NCBI GenBank assembly: GCA_937934305.1
Contig: CALHAG010000022.1
Coordinates: 1-37,110 of the forward strand
Direction: 5' to 3'
DNA from: Candidatus Caldarchaeum subterraneum
GTDB lineage: Archaea; Thermoproteota; Nitrososphaeria_A; Caldarchaeales; Caldarchaeaceae
DNA: 37,110 bases
In this document: piece by piece, positions 1 through 6,720 of the stretch
Numbering within the stretch: position 1 is the stretch's first letter
How the letters are laid out: each line of letters opens with the position of its first letter
Position numbers and translations under genes: made by a program
Notes under the pieces: generated by a model
The model's input: only the letters and a program-made list of their open reading frames with translations
Databases searched by the model: none
Told to the model about the DNA's origin: nothing

Positions 1-233
1 CACAGATAATGGATGACTACATCACATACGACGAGAAAAACAACATGCTTGTCGGCAGAAAATCAGGCAGAAAGCTTTTGGTGGGAGACGATGTCAGAGG
101 CCGTATCAACGCGGTCTCGCTCGCCGGTGGAGCAGGTGGAAAAGTGTCTCTTGTGACGAGGCAGCCGATGATGGGCTCCCTGAAGTGGATAGAAGAGGAT
201 TTAGCGAAGGCGGTGCAGTCAAGTGTCGGCTAA
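1..233 (+). CDS. rpo7: RNA polymerase subunit Rpo7 (RpoE'), C-terminal part
   Basis: This is the 3' end of the gene for Rpo7, the archaeal counterpart of eukaryotic Rpb7, which with Rpo4 forms the stalk of RNA polymerase and binds emerging RNA. The reading frame is open from base 3, so the true start lies upstream of the window. The visible part is the S1/OB-fold half: MDDYITYDEK, then GRKSGRKLLVGDDVRGRI, and the closing KVSLVTRQPMMGSLKWIEED, all typical of the family's C-terminus. The spt4 gene overlaps its last codons by 11 nt, the usual archaeal rpo7-spt4 pairing, so the two are probably cotranscribed. Identification is by remembered family motifs. Confidence 0.88.
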   Translation, partial: QIMDDYITYDEKNNMLVGRKSGRKLLVGDDVRGRINAVSLAGGAGGKVSLVTRQPMMGSLKWIEEDLAKAVQSSVG

Positions 234-414
234 GCCGCGGGCCTGTAGAAACTGCAGAAGAATAGTTGTGGGAAAAACCTGTGATGTGTGCGGGTCCTCG
301 AACCTAAGCACCAGCTACTCTGGGCTTGTGATAATCCTCGACGTGGAGAACTCTGAGATTGCGAAAGAGCTTGGGATAAGGAAATCGGGAAGATACGCGG
401 TCAAAGTTGACTAG
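223..414 (+). CDS. spt4: Transcription elongation factor Spt4 (RpoE'')
   Basis: Spt4 pairs with Spt5 (NusG homologue) on the RNA polymerase clamp to keep elongation processive. The 63-residue product has the expected zinc ribbon: CRNC near the N-terminus (residues 8-11) and CDVC at 20-23, followed by the short Spt5-binding half with SGLVIILDVENSEIAKELG, and length fits the family. The start is GTG inside the end of rpo7; the next gene begins within its last bases at 407. The tight overlap with rpo7 and the dephospho-CoA kinase gene suggests one transcript. Confidence 0.9.
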   Translation: MSAKPRACRNCRRIVVGKTCDVCGSSNLSTSYSGLVIILDVENSEIAKELGIRKSGRYAVKVD

Positions 415-913
415 CATCTGGAGCCGCCCCATAGTCTTCACGGAGGAAATGAAGAACCGTGTACGTAAACCTTTGGGGGAGCTGAGGCACGGAGACCTAG
501 ACTATTCTCCGGAACTGGCTGATGCCAAGCCGCTTGTCGTTGTTGGAGACTACACCTACAAACGGATGATTGAAGCAAACTTGAGACCTGATGTTGTGGT
601 CGTGGATGCGAGGGTTATGAGAAACTCGGCAGAGATACCGAAGCTCGAGGGATACGAGGTGACACGTGTTAGAAACATGGCTGGAGTCATAGAGCCCGAG
701 GCTGCTGAGGCCGTGATAAATGCCGTAAGCAGAGGTCGTGGCGCTGTCTTTGTAGAGGGGGAGGAAGACCTGTTAGCTCTGCCAGCTATTCACGCTCTTC
801 CCGAAGGAGGGGTGGTTGTTTATGGCCAGCCGAGGCAGGGATACGTTGTTGTGAAAGCCTCGACAAAAGTGAAAAAACTTGTGGAGGAAATTATATCGAT
901 GGCTACTGTTTGA
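407..913 (+). CDS. GTP-dependent dephospho-CoA kinase (DUF359 family)
   Basis: The product (168 aa) belongs to the archaeal DUF359 family, shown in Thermococcus to phosphorylate dephospho-CoA with GTP, the last step of CoA synthesis. Recognisable motifs are VVVGDYTYKRM (residues 44-54), RPDVVVVDARVMRN, the acidic EGEEDLLALPAI and the VVYGQP strand-turn near the C-terminus. It starts with TTG or a nearby codon inside the end of spt4, so it is translationally linked to the rpo7-spt4 genes; this gene order is common in Archaea. Its last 11 bases overlap the convergent S27ae gene. Confidence 0.85.
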   Translation: MTSIWSRPIVFTEEMKNRVRKPLGELRHGDLDYSPELADAKPLVVVGDYTYKRMIEANLRPDVVVVDARVMRNSAEIPKLEGYEVTRVRNMAGVIEPEAAEAVINAVSRGRGAVFVEGEEDLLALPAIHALPEGGVVVYGQPRQGYVVVKASTKVKKLVEEIISMATV

Positions 914-1061
914 ACTTGGTGTAGCCACATTTCCCGCATGTATATCTGTTGCCGTGGTCTGCCATGAAGTATCCAACACCACATCGGGGGCATGAGACCA
1001 ACGTCTTCTCAAGCCTTCCATCCTTCAAAACATATCTTTTCCACAGCCCTTGTTCGGTCAT
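903..1061 (-). CDS. rps27ae: Small ribosomal subunit protein S27ae (eS31)
   Basis: This 52-residue protein is read from ATG at 1061 to TAG at 903. Its sequence carries a four-cysteine zinc ribbon, CPRCGVGYFMADH followed by CGKCGY, with the GLWKRYVLKDG lead typical of archaeal S27ae, where the protein is free rather than fused to ubiquitin. It is a small-subunit protein near the decoding region. The ATG overlaps the TGA of S24e by 4 nt, showing translational coupling in the S6e-S24e-S27ae operon. The 3' end runs 11 bases into the convergent dephospho-CoA kinase gene. Confidence 0.92.
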   Translation of the reverse strand: MTEQGLWKRYVLKDGRLEKTLVSCPRCGVGYFMADHGNRYTCGKCGYTKFKQ

Positions 1062-1357
1062 TTCTTCGGCCTCTCCGCGAGCTTGTTTCTGACAAGTATG
1101 TAAAGTGGCTCAAAAACCTTAACGTCTTCCACTCTGTTGTAGACATTTGCGTAAACATCTACGAGTCTTGAGCCTGTGCGGTAGACGATTTTCCTAACAA
1201 CCACTCTAGCGGGGTCTACGTTGAGATGAGCCGCTATCAATTGCTTGGCCTCGTCTCGGGTAATGGGCTTGGTGAATGAAATTTTCGCAATCACCTCACG
1301 ACGTCCCACCAGCTTGTTTTCCACAAGCTTGGAGTCAACCAGCGACATCTTGCTCAC
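1058..1357 (-). CDS. rps24e: Small ribosomal subunit protein S24e
   Basis: The 99-residue protein matches archaeal S24e: KLVENKLVGRREVIAKISF near the N-terminus, then TRDEAKQLIAAHLNVDP and the VVVRKIVYRTGSRLVDVYANVY core. It is a small-subunit protein. Two in-frame ATG codons are possible, 1357 and 1348; I keep the longer. The start overlaps the end of S6e by about 23 nt and its stop overlaps the S27ae start by 4 nt, so the three genes form one tight operon on the minus strand. Confidence 0.93.
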   Translation of the reverse strand: MSKMSLVDSKLVENKLVGRREVIAKISFTKPITRDEAKQLIAAHLNVDPARVVVRKIVYRTGSRLVDVYANVYNRVEDVKVFEPLYILVRNKLAERPKK

Positions 1358-1760
1358 CTTTCTTGATGAGGACGGCGTTTATCTGAGCTATTGCCTCGCT
1401 GATGGTGTCGCCTCTGACTGTGACGCGTTTCCTCAAACCTTTCACCAGCCTTCTCGCCCGCTTCTTCTTCCTCTTCGATGGGGGCTTACGCCGTGGATGG
1501 AACCCGGGGCCGCCGGAGAGCAAAACCTTAACTTTCCTAGGGCCCGAAACATCGGGGCGCATAGGGAAACCGTCTTTGTCAGAACCACCAGTTATTTTTA
1601 TCAAGTATCCCTTATAGCCGAAAACTCCGCCGTCAACAGTTTCTCCAATCCTCTTACCTATCAAAAGCGTAAACTGCTGAGGGGTGAGCTGTATAGTTGA
1701 TGCTTTTTTCTGGACGGGGTCTGACAAAACCATCCGAGGGCCAGCGGCTTGCTGCGACAT
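1335..1760 (-). CDS. rps6e: Small ribosomal subunit protein S6e
   Basis: The 141-residue product is the archaeal S6e: VLSDPVQKKA at the N-terminus, GKRIGETVDGGVFGYKGY, the GGSDKDGFPMRPDVSGPRK block, and a basic stretch with RRKPPSKRKKKRAR before VRGDTISEAIAQIN. S6e lies at the foot of the small subunit. ATG 1760 lies about 30 nt downstream of a TATA element within the end of infB, which fits a leaderless mRNA. It is first in the S6e-S24e-S27ae operon. Confidence 0.95.
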   Translation of the reverse strand: MSQQAAGPRMVLSDPVQKKASTIQLTPQQFTLLIGKRIGETVDGGVFGYKGYLIKITGGSDKDGFPMRPDVSGPRKVKVLLSGGPGFHPRRKPPSKRKKKRARRLVKGLRKRVTVRGDTISEAIAQINAVLIKKGEQDVAG

Positions 1761-1783
1761 CTAAACACCTTCGCCTATGCTCA

Positions 1784-1794
1784 GCAATTTAAAC
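1784..1794 (-). promoter_or_regulatory. TATA promoter of the S6e-S24e-S27ae operon
   Basis: Read on the minus strand, GTTTAAATTGC is centred about 30 nt before the S6e ATG, the spacing expected for a TATA box driving a leaderless transcript. It sits just past the infB stop, partly in the 39-base gap. Inferred from sequence and spacing only. Confidence 0.55.
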
Positions 1795-1799
1795 ATGAG

Positions 1800-4046
1800 C
1801 TACCTCGCCCACAAAGGGTTTTTGACACGCATTATCTCGACATATTCTTCTAAGGCTTTGAGCGCATGTGGCTCCAGCATGGCTGCGTAGGTTGTGAGAA
1901 GCTGTCGGGCGTCTCTCTCTGGGACGGCCACGTAAAGCTCCTCGTCGCCGTGAATTGTGCGGCCGACTACTGCGTCTCTTATGGAGACAGCCACCTTCAT
2001 CCCCTCTTTGGCGAGGCTTATCGCCTGCCCTCTGTCCTGTATCTGGGAAAGCAGGCCCACGGTTTTCCCAGCTTTGTTGACCAACTGGACACCGGGACGA
2101 ACCTCGCCCGCAACAACCTCCACACCCACAATCGCCGGCTCACTTCGCCTGAAAATAAAGTCCTTGAGTATCTTTATCTTTCCCGGCTTTACCAGCGACT
2201 CGAACTCAGCCGCCTGTCTCGCCCTGATGGTGTCGGCGACCCACTTCTCATAATCCTCGAGTAGACGGAAGAGTACGTCGTTTTTGAAGATGCGCACACC
2301 CTTTGACTGGGCTTCGTGCTCGAGCTCGGGGTCGACCCTCACTCCATAGGCGAGGATGACGCCGAGTAGTTCATCCTTCTGGCGAACAACGTGAGCCTCC
2401 ACCACGTCACGTTTAGAGACATCTCCTATGTCGGCCAACCGAATTAATACCCCTTTTTCACGGAGATAGTTAACCGCGGCCTCGAGTGTTCCAAGCGCAT
2501 CAGCCTTTACAACCACGCCAATCTTGTCAGTTGAGAGAATAAACTCCTGAGCCTCCTCAGCAACCCGTCTAAGGTCCTCCTCCTCGTTTTTCACGGCCAA
2601 GATGGGTGAGCCGGCCACCGCTTCCTCAAGCATTTCTGCAACCATTTTAACACCCGCGGCCGCTGAGATTTGGCTGATGCTTTTCAGCCTGTCCCGTGGG
2701 TCGCGTATCTCGTCGAGAGGCTTGGGTAGCAGCAGCGCCTTGACCCTCGACGTTGATGGGCCTCTGCGTGTGAGGAAAGCAACCTTATCGCCGACCCTTA
2801 AAGTTCCTGTGTGGATTAGGATGTTAGCTGTGGCTCCGAAGCCCTCTTCCTCGACTATTTCGAGAATGACGCCTTCACATCGGTCGTCTTTTTTCATGAG
2901 ACGCTGTTTCATGAATTGCTGAGCGAGTCCGAGGAGAAGCAGGAGAAGGTCGGGTATGCCTTCGCCTGTCTTGGCGCTCACGGGAACAATGGCAACCGTG
3001 TCTGTGAATGACCTTATCCGTGTGTAGAGGTCGGACCTGAAACCTAGGAAGCTTAGCTCCCCCATCAAGTTGTATATCCTGTTGTCAAGGTCTTCGGCGA
3101 CTGTTTTATGCTGGTTGTTGTAGGTTTTTATGAATGGGGCGTTGGGCGTCGGCTTCCATCCGGTTATCATGTCGATTTTGTTGGCGGCTACCACGAAGGG
3201 CGTTTTTCTGGAACGAAGCAGTTGAATGCTTTCCCTCGTCTGCTCCTGAACACCCTTCATAACATCGACGACCAGTATCGCCATGTCGGCGACAGAGCCT
3301 CCGCGTTTTCTGAGGTTTGAGAAAGCTGCGTGGCCTGGTGTATCGATGAAGAGGATGCCTGGAATCTCCAGCTTGACTTTGAGCTCGCCCAGCAGCTGTC
3401 GACATGTTTCCTCTATGGCTTTTATCGGGAATATCGTGGCTCCGATGTGCTGTGTTATGCCGCCCGCTTCTCTAGCGGCCACGAGGGTTCCCCGCATCTT
3501 GTCCAGTAGAGAGGTGTTGTGAAGTATGATTTCTTGGGCTTCGTAGAAATGTGTCGGCGGGACCGTGAAGTCATACACGTAAGGGTAGCTTGGTTTAGCT
3601 TGTTCAAGATTTTCCACCGCTACGGATGCGACTTGGTTATTTCTCAAGCTCAATACCCTGTCTCCCGGCTTAAGACTATCTGCTCTGGTGAAAATGTAGA
3701 GTGAGTTGGTGAGAGCTTTTGCGTAGGGGTGTTCGGGTGTTGTCTCCACAGTTTCCCCGTTCGAGAAATGTATGCGGGTAACGGTCTTGGGTGCTTGACG
3801 CCTCCAGAGCAGCACCGCCTCCGCCTCGTTATTCCCGGTCAAGGTCGCGAGGCGAGGTTTCTTAGCCGGCTCCACAGCCACCCCATCAGAAACAGGATAG
3901 ACTTCACCTCTCCAGCTATATTTTCTGAAGATCTTCTCCGCAGAGACGTAGCCCTCACCGGCTTCGTGTATAAGTGTCCATGGGGCCACGCATTTTCCAT
4001 GGTCTACATGGCCCAGAACAACAACTATCGGCTCTCGGTAGCTCAT
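1800..4046 (-). CDS. infB: Translation initiation factor aIF5B (IF2-like GTPase) with in-frame mini-intein
   Basis: aIF5B is the GTPase that promotes ribosomal subunit joining. The 748-residue precursor is 589 residues without its intein (residues 19-177), the normal aIF5B size. Extein landmarks: GHVDHGK (12-18) joined after splicing to TSLLDKMRGT, giving a complete G1 P-loop; GGITQHIGAT (switch I region); DTPGHAAFSNLR (G3); ANKID (G4); SAKTGEGIP (G5); then the beta-barrel and C-terminal IF2-type domains. The intein separates Lys18 from the Mg2+-binding Thr, so unspliced protein should not bind GTP properly. ATG 4046 is about 25 nt from a TATA half of the divergent promoter shared with kae1. 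Confidence 0.96.
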   Translation of the reverse strand: MSYREPIVVVLGHVDHGKCVAPWTLIHEAGEGYVSAEKIFRKYSWRGEVYPVSDGVAVEPAKKPRLATLTGNNEAEAVLLWRRQAPKTVTRIHFSNGETVETTPEHPYAKALTNSLYIFTRADSLKPGDRVLSLRNNQVASVAVENLEQAKPSYPYVYDFTVPPTHFYEAQEIILHNTSLLDKMRGTLVAAREAGGITQHIGATIFPIKAIEETCRQLLGELKVKLEIPGILFIDTPGHAAFSNLRKRGGSVADMAILVVDVMKGVQEQTRESIQLLRSRKTPFVVAANKIDMITGWKPTPNAPFIKTYNNQHKTVAEDLDNRIYNLMGELSFLGFRSDLYTRIRSFTDTVAIVPVSAKTGEGIPDLLLLLLGLAQQFMKQRLMKKDDRCEGVILEIVEEEGFGATANILIHTGTLRVGDKVAFLTRRGPSTSRVKALLLPKPLDEIRDPRDRLKSISQISAAAGVKMVAEMLEEAVAGSPILAVKNEEEDLRRVAEEAQEFILSTDKIGVVVKADALGTLEAAVNYLREKGVLIRLADIGDVSKRDVVEAHVVRQKDELLGVILAYGVRVDPELEHEAQSKGVRIFKNDVLFRLLEDYEKWVADTIRARQAAEFESLVKPGKIKILKDFIFRRSEPAIVGVEVVAGEVRPGVQLVNKAGKTVGLLSQIQDRGQAISLAKEGMKVAVSIRDAVVGRTIHGDEELYVAVPERDARQLLTTYAAMLEPHALKALEEYVEIMRVKNPLWAR
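3516..3992 (-). other. Mini-intein (159 aa) inserted in the aIF5B P-loop
   Basis: The insert begins with Cys (CVAPWTLIHE, block A) right after GHVDHGK and ends IILHN, the block G His-Asn pair, followed by Thr as the +1 nucleophile. Block B is visible as VETTPEHPYA, with the TxxH motif, and block F as YVYDFTVPPTHFYEAQ. No LAGLIDADG endonuclease blocks fit in 159 residues, so it is a splicing-only mini-intein that has lost, or never had, homing capacity. Inteins at this GHVDHGK/T site of aIF2/aIF5B are known in other Archaea. All catalytic splicing residues seen are intact, so it should be active. Confidence 0.95.
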
Positions 4047-4066
4047 TCCAAGAAAGATGACAACAA

Positions 4067-4085
4067 GTATAACTAAAAGTTATAC
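4067..4085. promoter_or_regulatory. Symmetric divergent promoter between infB and kae1
   Basis: A perfect 8-bp inverted repeat, GTATAACT-AAA-AGTTATAC, puts one TATA-like element on each strand. The rightward half is about 25 nt before the kae1 TTG (4107) and the leftward half about 25 nt before the infB ATG (4046). Both spacings match archaeal TATA-to-start distances, predicting two leaderless mRNAs. The function is inferred. Confidence 0.65.
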
Positions 4086-4106
4086 CAGAACCGTATTGGC
4101 TCAGGT

Positions 4107-5087
4107 TTGACGATTGTTTTAGGCATCGAGTCCACGGCTCACACCTTCGGAGTTGGCGTGGCCACTGACGAGGGTAAAATACTTGCGAACATCCAGAAAA
4201 TCTACAGACCTGCAAAAGGCGGAATACATCCACGTGAAGCGGCTCAGCATCATGCAGCCAAAGCGGCTGAAGCCTTGGAAGAAGCCTTCAAAACAGCAGG
4301 AATAAAGCCCAGCGATATTGACGCGGTGGCTTTTTCCCAAGGCCCTGGCATGGGTCCTTGCCTCCGCACAGGAGCGACTGTGGCGAGGACGATTGCAACA
4401 GTTCTTGGAAAACCTTTAATCGGCGTCAACCATGGAATAGCTCACATAGAGATTGGTAAGCTTGTGACAGGATGCGGAGACCCTGTTGTGCTCTATGTTG
4501 CCGGCGGCAACACTCTGATAACGGCTCTTATAAACAAGAGGTATAGGATTTTAGGTGAAACACTTGACATCGCCGCGGGAAACTGTCTAGACTCATTTGG
4601 TATAACTGCTGGAATAGGGCCTATGCCAGCACCTGAGATTAAGGCAGGCGAAGGCGACACTATCTACGAGCTGCCTTACAGGGTCAAGGGGATGGATGTC
4701 TCCTTCTCTGGGATACTGACAGCTGCGGAGAAGCTGCTGCAGCAGGGGAAGCCTATTCCGAATGTCTGCCTATCTTTGACTGAGACGGTTTACAGCATGC
4801 TGACCGAGGTGACCGAGAGAGCTTTAGCTATGCTTGATAGAAGTTCTCTTCTTCTCGTCGGGGGGCTGGCGAGAAGCAGACGCTTGTATAACATGCTTGA
4901 AACCATGTGCAGAGACCGTGGGGCCCGTGTCTACGTTGTTCCCGATGAATACGCGGGCGACAACGGTGCGATGATTGCGTGGACGGGTCTGCTTATGCTA
5001 AGATGCGGAGCAACGCTTCCCGTTGAACAGAGCCACGTGAAGCCTCGGATGAGGATTGACGAGGTGGAAGCATGCTGGAGCAGCTAG
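4107..5087 (+). CDS. kae1: KEOPS subunit Kae1, tRNA threonylcarbamoyladenosine transferase
   Basis: Kae1 (TsaD/Qri7 family) transfers the threonylcarbamoyl group to A37 of ANN-decoding tRNAs within KEOPS. The 326-residue protein starts GIESTAHTFGVGVA, has GGIHPREAAQHHA, the metal-binding NHGIAHIE (two His), the ASKHA elements YVAGGNTLI, TLDIAAGNCLD, PYRVKGMDVSFSG, and ends with EYAGDNGAMIAWTG. The start is TTG at 4107, predicted leaderless from the upstream TATA. The next gene, bud32, overlaps its end by 16 nt; in some Archaea the two are fused. The PMPAPEI segment replaces the PGGPK form seen in euryarchaeal Kae1, but that stretch varies among TACK Archaea. Confidence 0.95.
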   Translation: MTIVLGIESTAHTFGVGVATDEGKILANIQKIYRPAKGGIHPREAAQHHAAKAAEALEEAFKTAGIKPSDIDAVAFSQGPGMGPCLRTGATVARTIATVLGKPLIGVNHGIAHIEIGKLVTGCGDPVVLYVAGGNTLITALINKRYRILGETLDIAAGNCLDSFGITAGIGPMPAPEIKAGEGDTIYELPYRVKGMDVSFSGILTAAEKLLQQGKPIPNVCLSLTETVYSMLTEVTERALAMLDRSSLLLVGGLARSRRLYNMLETMCRDRGARVYVVPDEYAGDNGAMIAWTGLLMLRCGATLPVEQSHVKPRMRIDEVEACWSS

Positions 5088-5716
5088 ATTTCCTTGAAAA
5101 CAGGGTCATCAGAGTCGGCGCCGAGGCGGTCATAAAGGAGATTAGCTGGAAAGGTCTGAGACTTGTCGCAAAACATCGTGTTCCAAAACGCTATAGAACA
5201 GCTGAGATTGATGAGAGAGTTAGGAGAAGCCGCACACTTCACGAGGCCAAAATACTTTGGCATCTATCCGAGAACGGGCAGCCCGTTCCACTTGTTCTCT
5301 TCATAGACCTCGCGAACAGCATCATTTACATGCAGTTTTTAGAGGGGGTTGAGCTCCGAAGTCACCAGTCCCCTCTGAGGTATGCTGAAAGGCTTGGAGA
5401 AATTGTGGCCTCGATGCATAGCATGGACGTCGTTCATGGTGACCTGACTCTTGCAAACATCTTAGCGGGGGAGGATACGGGGCTGTGGCTTGTTGACTTC
5501 GGCCTCAGCGCTTTCAACGCAGACCTCGAGGAGAAAGCTGTCGACATCCATCTACTTGAACGCTCGGCGGCAAGCGCCTTCCCCGACAAGTCTCGAGAGT
5601 TCATGCACCTGTTTCTACGTGGATACAGCAGAGTTGTAGGCCGTGAAAAAACCTCCGAAATCCTTGAGAAAGTGAAGGAGATTAGGAGCAGAGGCCGCTA
5701 CGTTGTCCGTGGATAG
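5072..5716 (+). CDS. bud32: KEOPS subunit Bud32, small atypical kinase/ATPase
   Basis: Bud32 is the compact kinase-fold ATPase that switches Kae1 activity in the KEOPS complex. The 214-residue product has the reduced kinase plan: a glycine-poor start, the ATP-binding lysine in LVAKHRVPKRYR, the helix Glu in LHEAKILWHL, the catalytic loop HGDLTLANIL (residues 124-133) and the VDFGLS metal-binding motif. No activation segment or large C-lobe is present, which is normal for Bud32. It starts at ATG 5072 inside kae1 and ends 14 nt inside the next gene, so all are cotranscribed. Confidence 0.95.
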   Translation: MLEQLDFLENRVIRVGAEAVIKEISWKGLRLVAKHRVPKRYRTAEIDERVRRSRTLHEAKILWHLSENGQPVPLVLFIDLANSIIYMQFLEGVELRSHQSPLRYAERLGEIVASMHSMDVVHGDLTLANILAGEDTGLWLVDFGLSAFNADLEEKAVDIHLLERSAASAFPDKSREFMHLFLRGYSRVVGREKTSEILEKVKEIRSRGRYVVRG

Positions 5717-6281
5717 CATCATCTTCGTCACATCCAATCCACACAAAGCCGAGGAGGTAAGGCGAATCTTCAAGAAATACGGTTTAAGATTCAAAATCCA
5801 CAGCATGAAAACTCTCGAGGTCCAGTCAACCAGCCTCGCCGAAATAGCTTGCATAAGCGCTGCACAGGCCTACGCAAACCTAGAGAAGCCACTCTTCGTG
5901 GAAGACTCCGGCCTCTTCATAGAGGCTCTCCAAGGTTTTCCCGGCCCATACTCCTCATATGTCTACAAGACAATAGGTTTGGATGGTGTTTTGAAGCTGG
6001 TTGGCGATAGACGTGAAGCGGTTTTCAAATCAGTAATCTGCCTATACGGTGTGGAGGATAGGCCTCTTTTCTTCAGCGGAGAATCACGGGGACGTATAGC
6101 GGAGGAGCCGAGAGGCAGGCACGGCTTCGGGTTCGACCCCATCTTCATACCGCGGGGAAGCCGAAAAACCCTAGCGGAAATGTCTCTTGATGAGAAAAAC
6201 CGGTTCAGCCACAGGGGGAGGGCCGTCGAAGGCTTGGTGAAATGGATTTATAAAGACCGCGGCAGGTCTGCAGGAAGGTAG
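5703..6281 (+). CDS. rdgB: XTP/dITP pyrophosphatase (HAM1/RdgB family)
   Basis: This family hydrolyses deaminated purine nucleotides (XTP, dITP, ITP) to monophosphates, cleaning the nucleotide pool. The 192-residue protein shows the family's signature parts: TSNPHKAEEVRRIF at the N-terminus, FVEDSGLFIEALQGFPG with catalytic acidic residues, the HGFGFDPIF loop, and a C-terminal MSLDEKNRFSHRGRA. The likely start is TTG 5703, overlapping the end of bud32, so translation is probably coupled. The link to KEOPS genes is also seen in other Archaea; I do not infer a functional tie beyond shared expression. Confidence 0.94.
   Translation: MSVDSIIFVTSNPHKAEEVRRIFKKYGLRFKIHSMKTLEVQSTSLAEIACISAAQAYANLEKPLFVEDSGLFIEALQGFPGPYSSYVYKTIGLDGVLKLVGDRREAVFKSVICLYGVEDRPLFFSGESRGRIAEEPRGRHGFGFDPIFIPRGSRKTLAEMSLDEKNRFSHRGRAVEGLVKWIYKDRGRSAGR
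6247..6255 (+). promoter_or_regulatory. Possible internal TATA box before rps15
   Basis: TTTATAAAG lies in the end of rdgB, centred about 35 nt upstream of the rps15 ATG. This would give an mRNA with a leader of roughly ten bases, giving the ribosomal gene its own promoter inside the KEOPS operon. Confidence 0.4.
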
Positions 6282-6285
6282 CAAC

Positions 6286-6720
6286 ATGGCGAGAATGCAT
6301 GCATCAAAAAGAGGCAAGTCCGGGTCAACGCGTCCGCTGAGCAAAATTCCGCCACCTTGGCTAAAGCTTTTGCCCGAGGAGGTCGAGTCTCTCGTAGTCA
6401 AATATGCGAAAGAGGGTATGCCGCCAAGCATGATAGGTGTGGTTCTCCGCGACCAGCACGGCGTTCCACTCGTCAAAACAGTAACAGGCAAAACCATACT
6501 TCAGATACTTGAAGAACACAATCTCAAGCCCCCTGTTCCCGAAGACCTTCAAAACCTTTTGGAGAAAATCAGGCGGATGAGGATACATCTTGAGAAAAAC
6601 AAGTCAGACGGACACAACATTCACAGGCTGCAGCTCGTCGAGTCAAAGGTTAGGCGGCTCGTCAAATACTACAAGTCTCGCGGCATACTGCCCCTCGAAT
6701 ACGACCCGTTGAAGGCTTGA
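6286..6720 (+). CDS. rps15: Small ribosomal subunit protein S15 (uS15)
   Basis: The 144-residue product is archaeal S15, which binds 16S rRNA early in subunit assembly. It begins MARMHASKRGKSGSTRP, has the archaeal/eukaryal N-terminal extension PPPWLKLLPEEVESLVVKYA and ends in the conserved helical core with KNKSDGHNIHRLQLVESKVR and RRLVKYYKSRGILP. Its length (about 145) fits the archaeal form rather than the 89-residue bacterial one. The TGA stop overlaps the TTG start of the RecJ-like gene; an S15-RecJ pairing is common in Archaea. Confidence 0.96.
   Translation: MARMHASKRGKSGSTRPLSKIPPPWLKLLPEEVESLVVKYAKEGMPPSMIGVVLRDQHGVPLVKTVTGKTILQILEEHNLKPPVPEDLQNLLEKIRRMRIHLEKNKSDGHNIHRLQLVESKVRRLVKYYKSRGILPLEYDPLKA

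Noticed and set aside
1245-1700. Plus-strand ORF of 151 codons over S6e and S24e
   Set aside because: Antisense to well-supported ribosomal genes; no family motif.
4107-5087. Kae1 segment PMPAPEI instead of the euryarchaeal PGGPK-type nucleotide loop as an inactivating change
   Set aside because: This loop varies in TACK Archaea and the metal-binding and other nucleotide motifs are intact.
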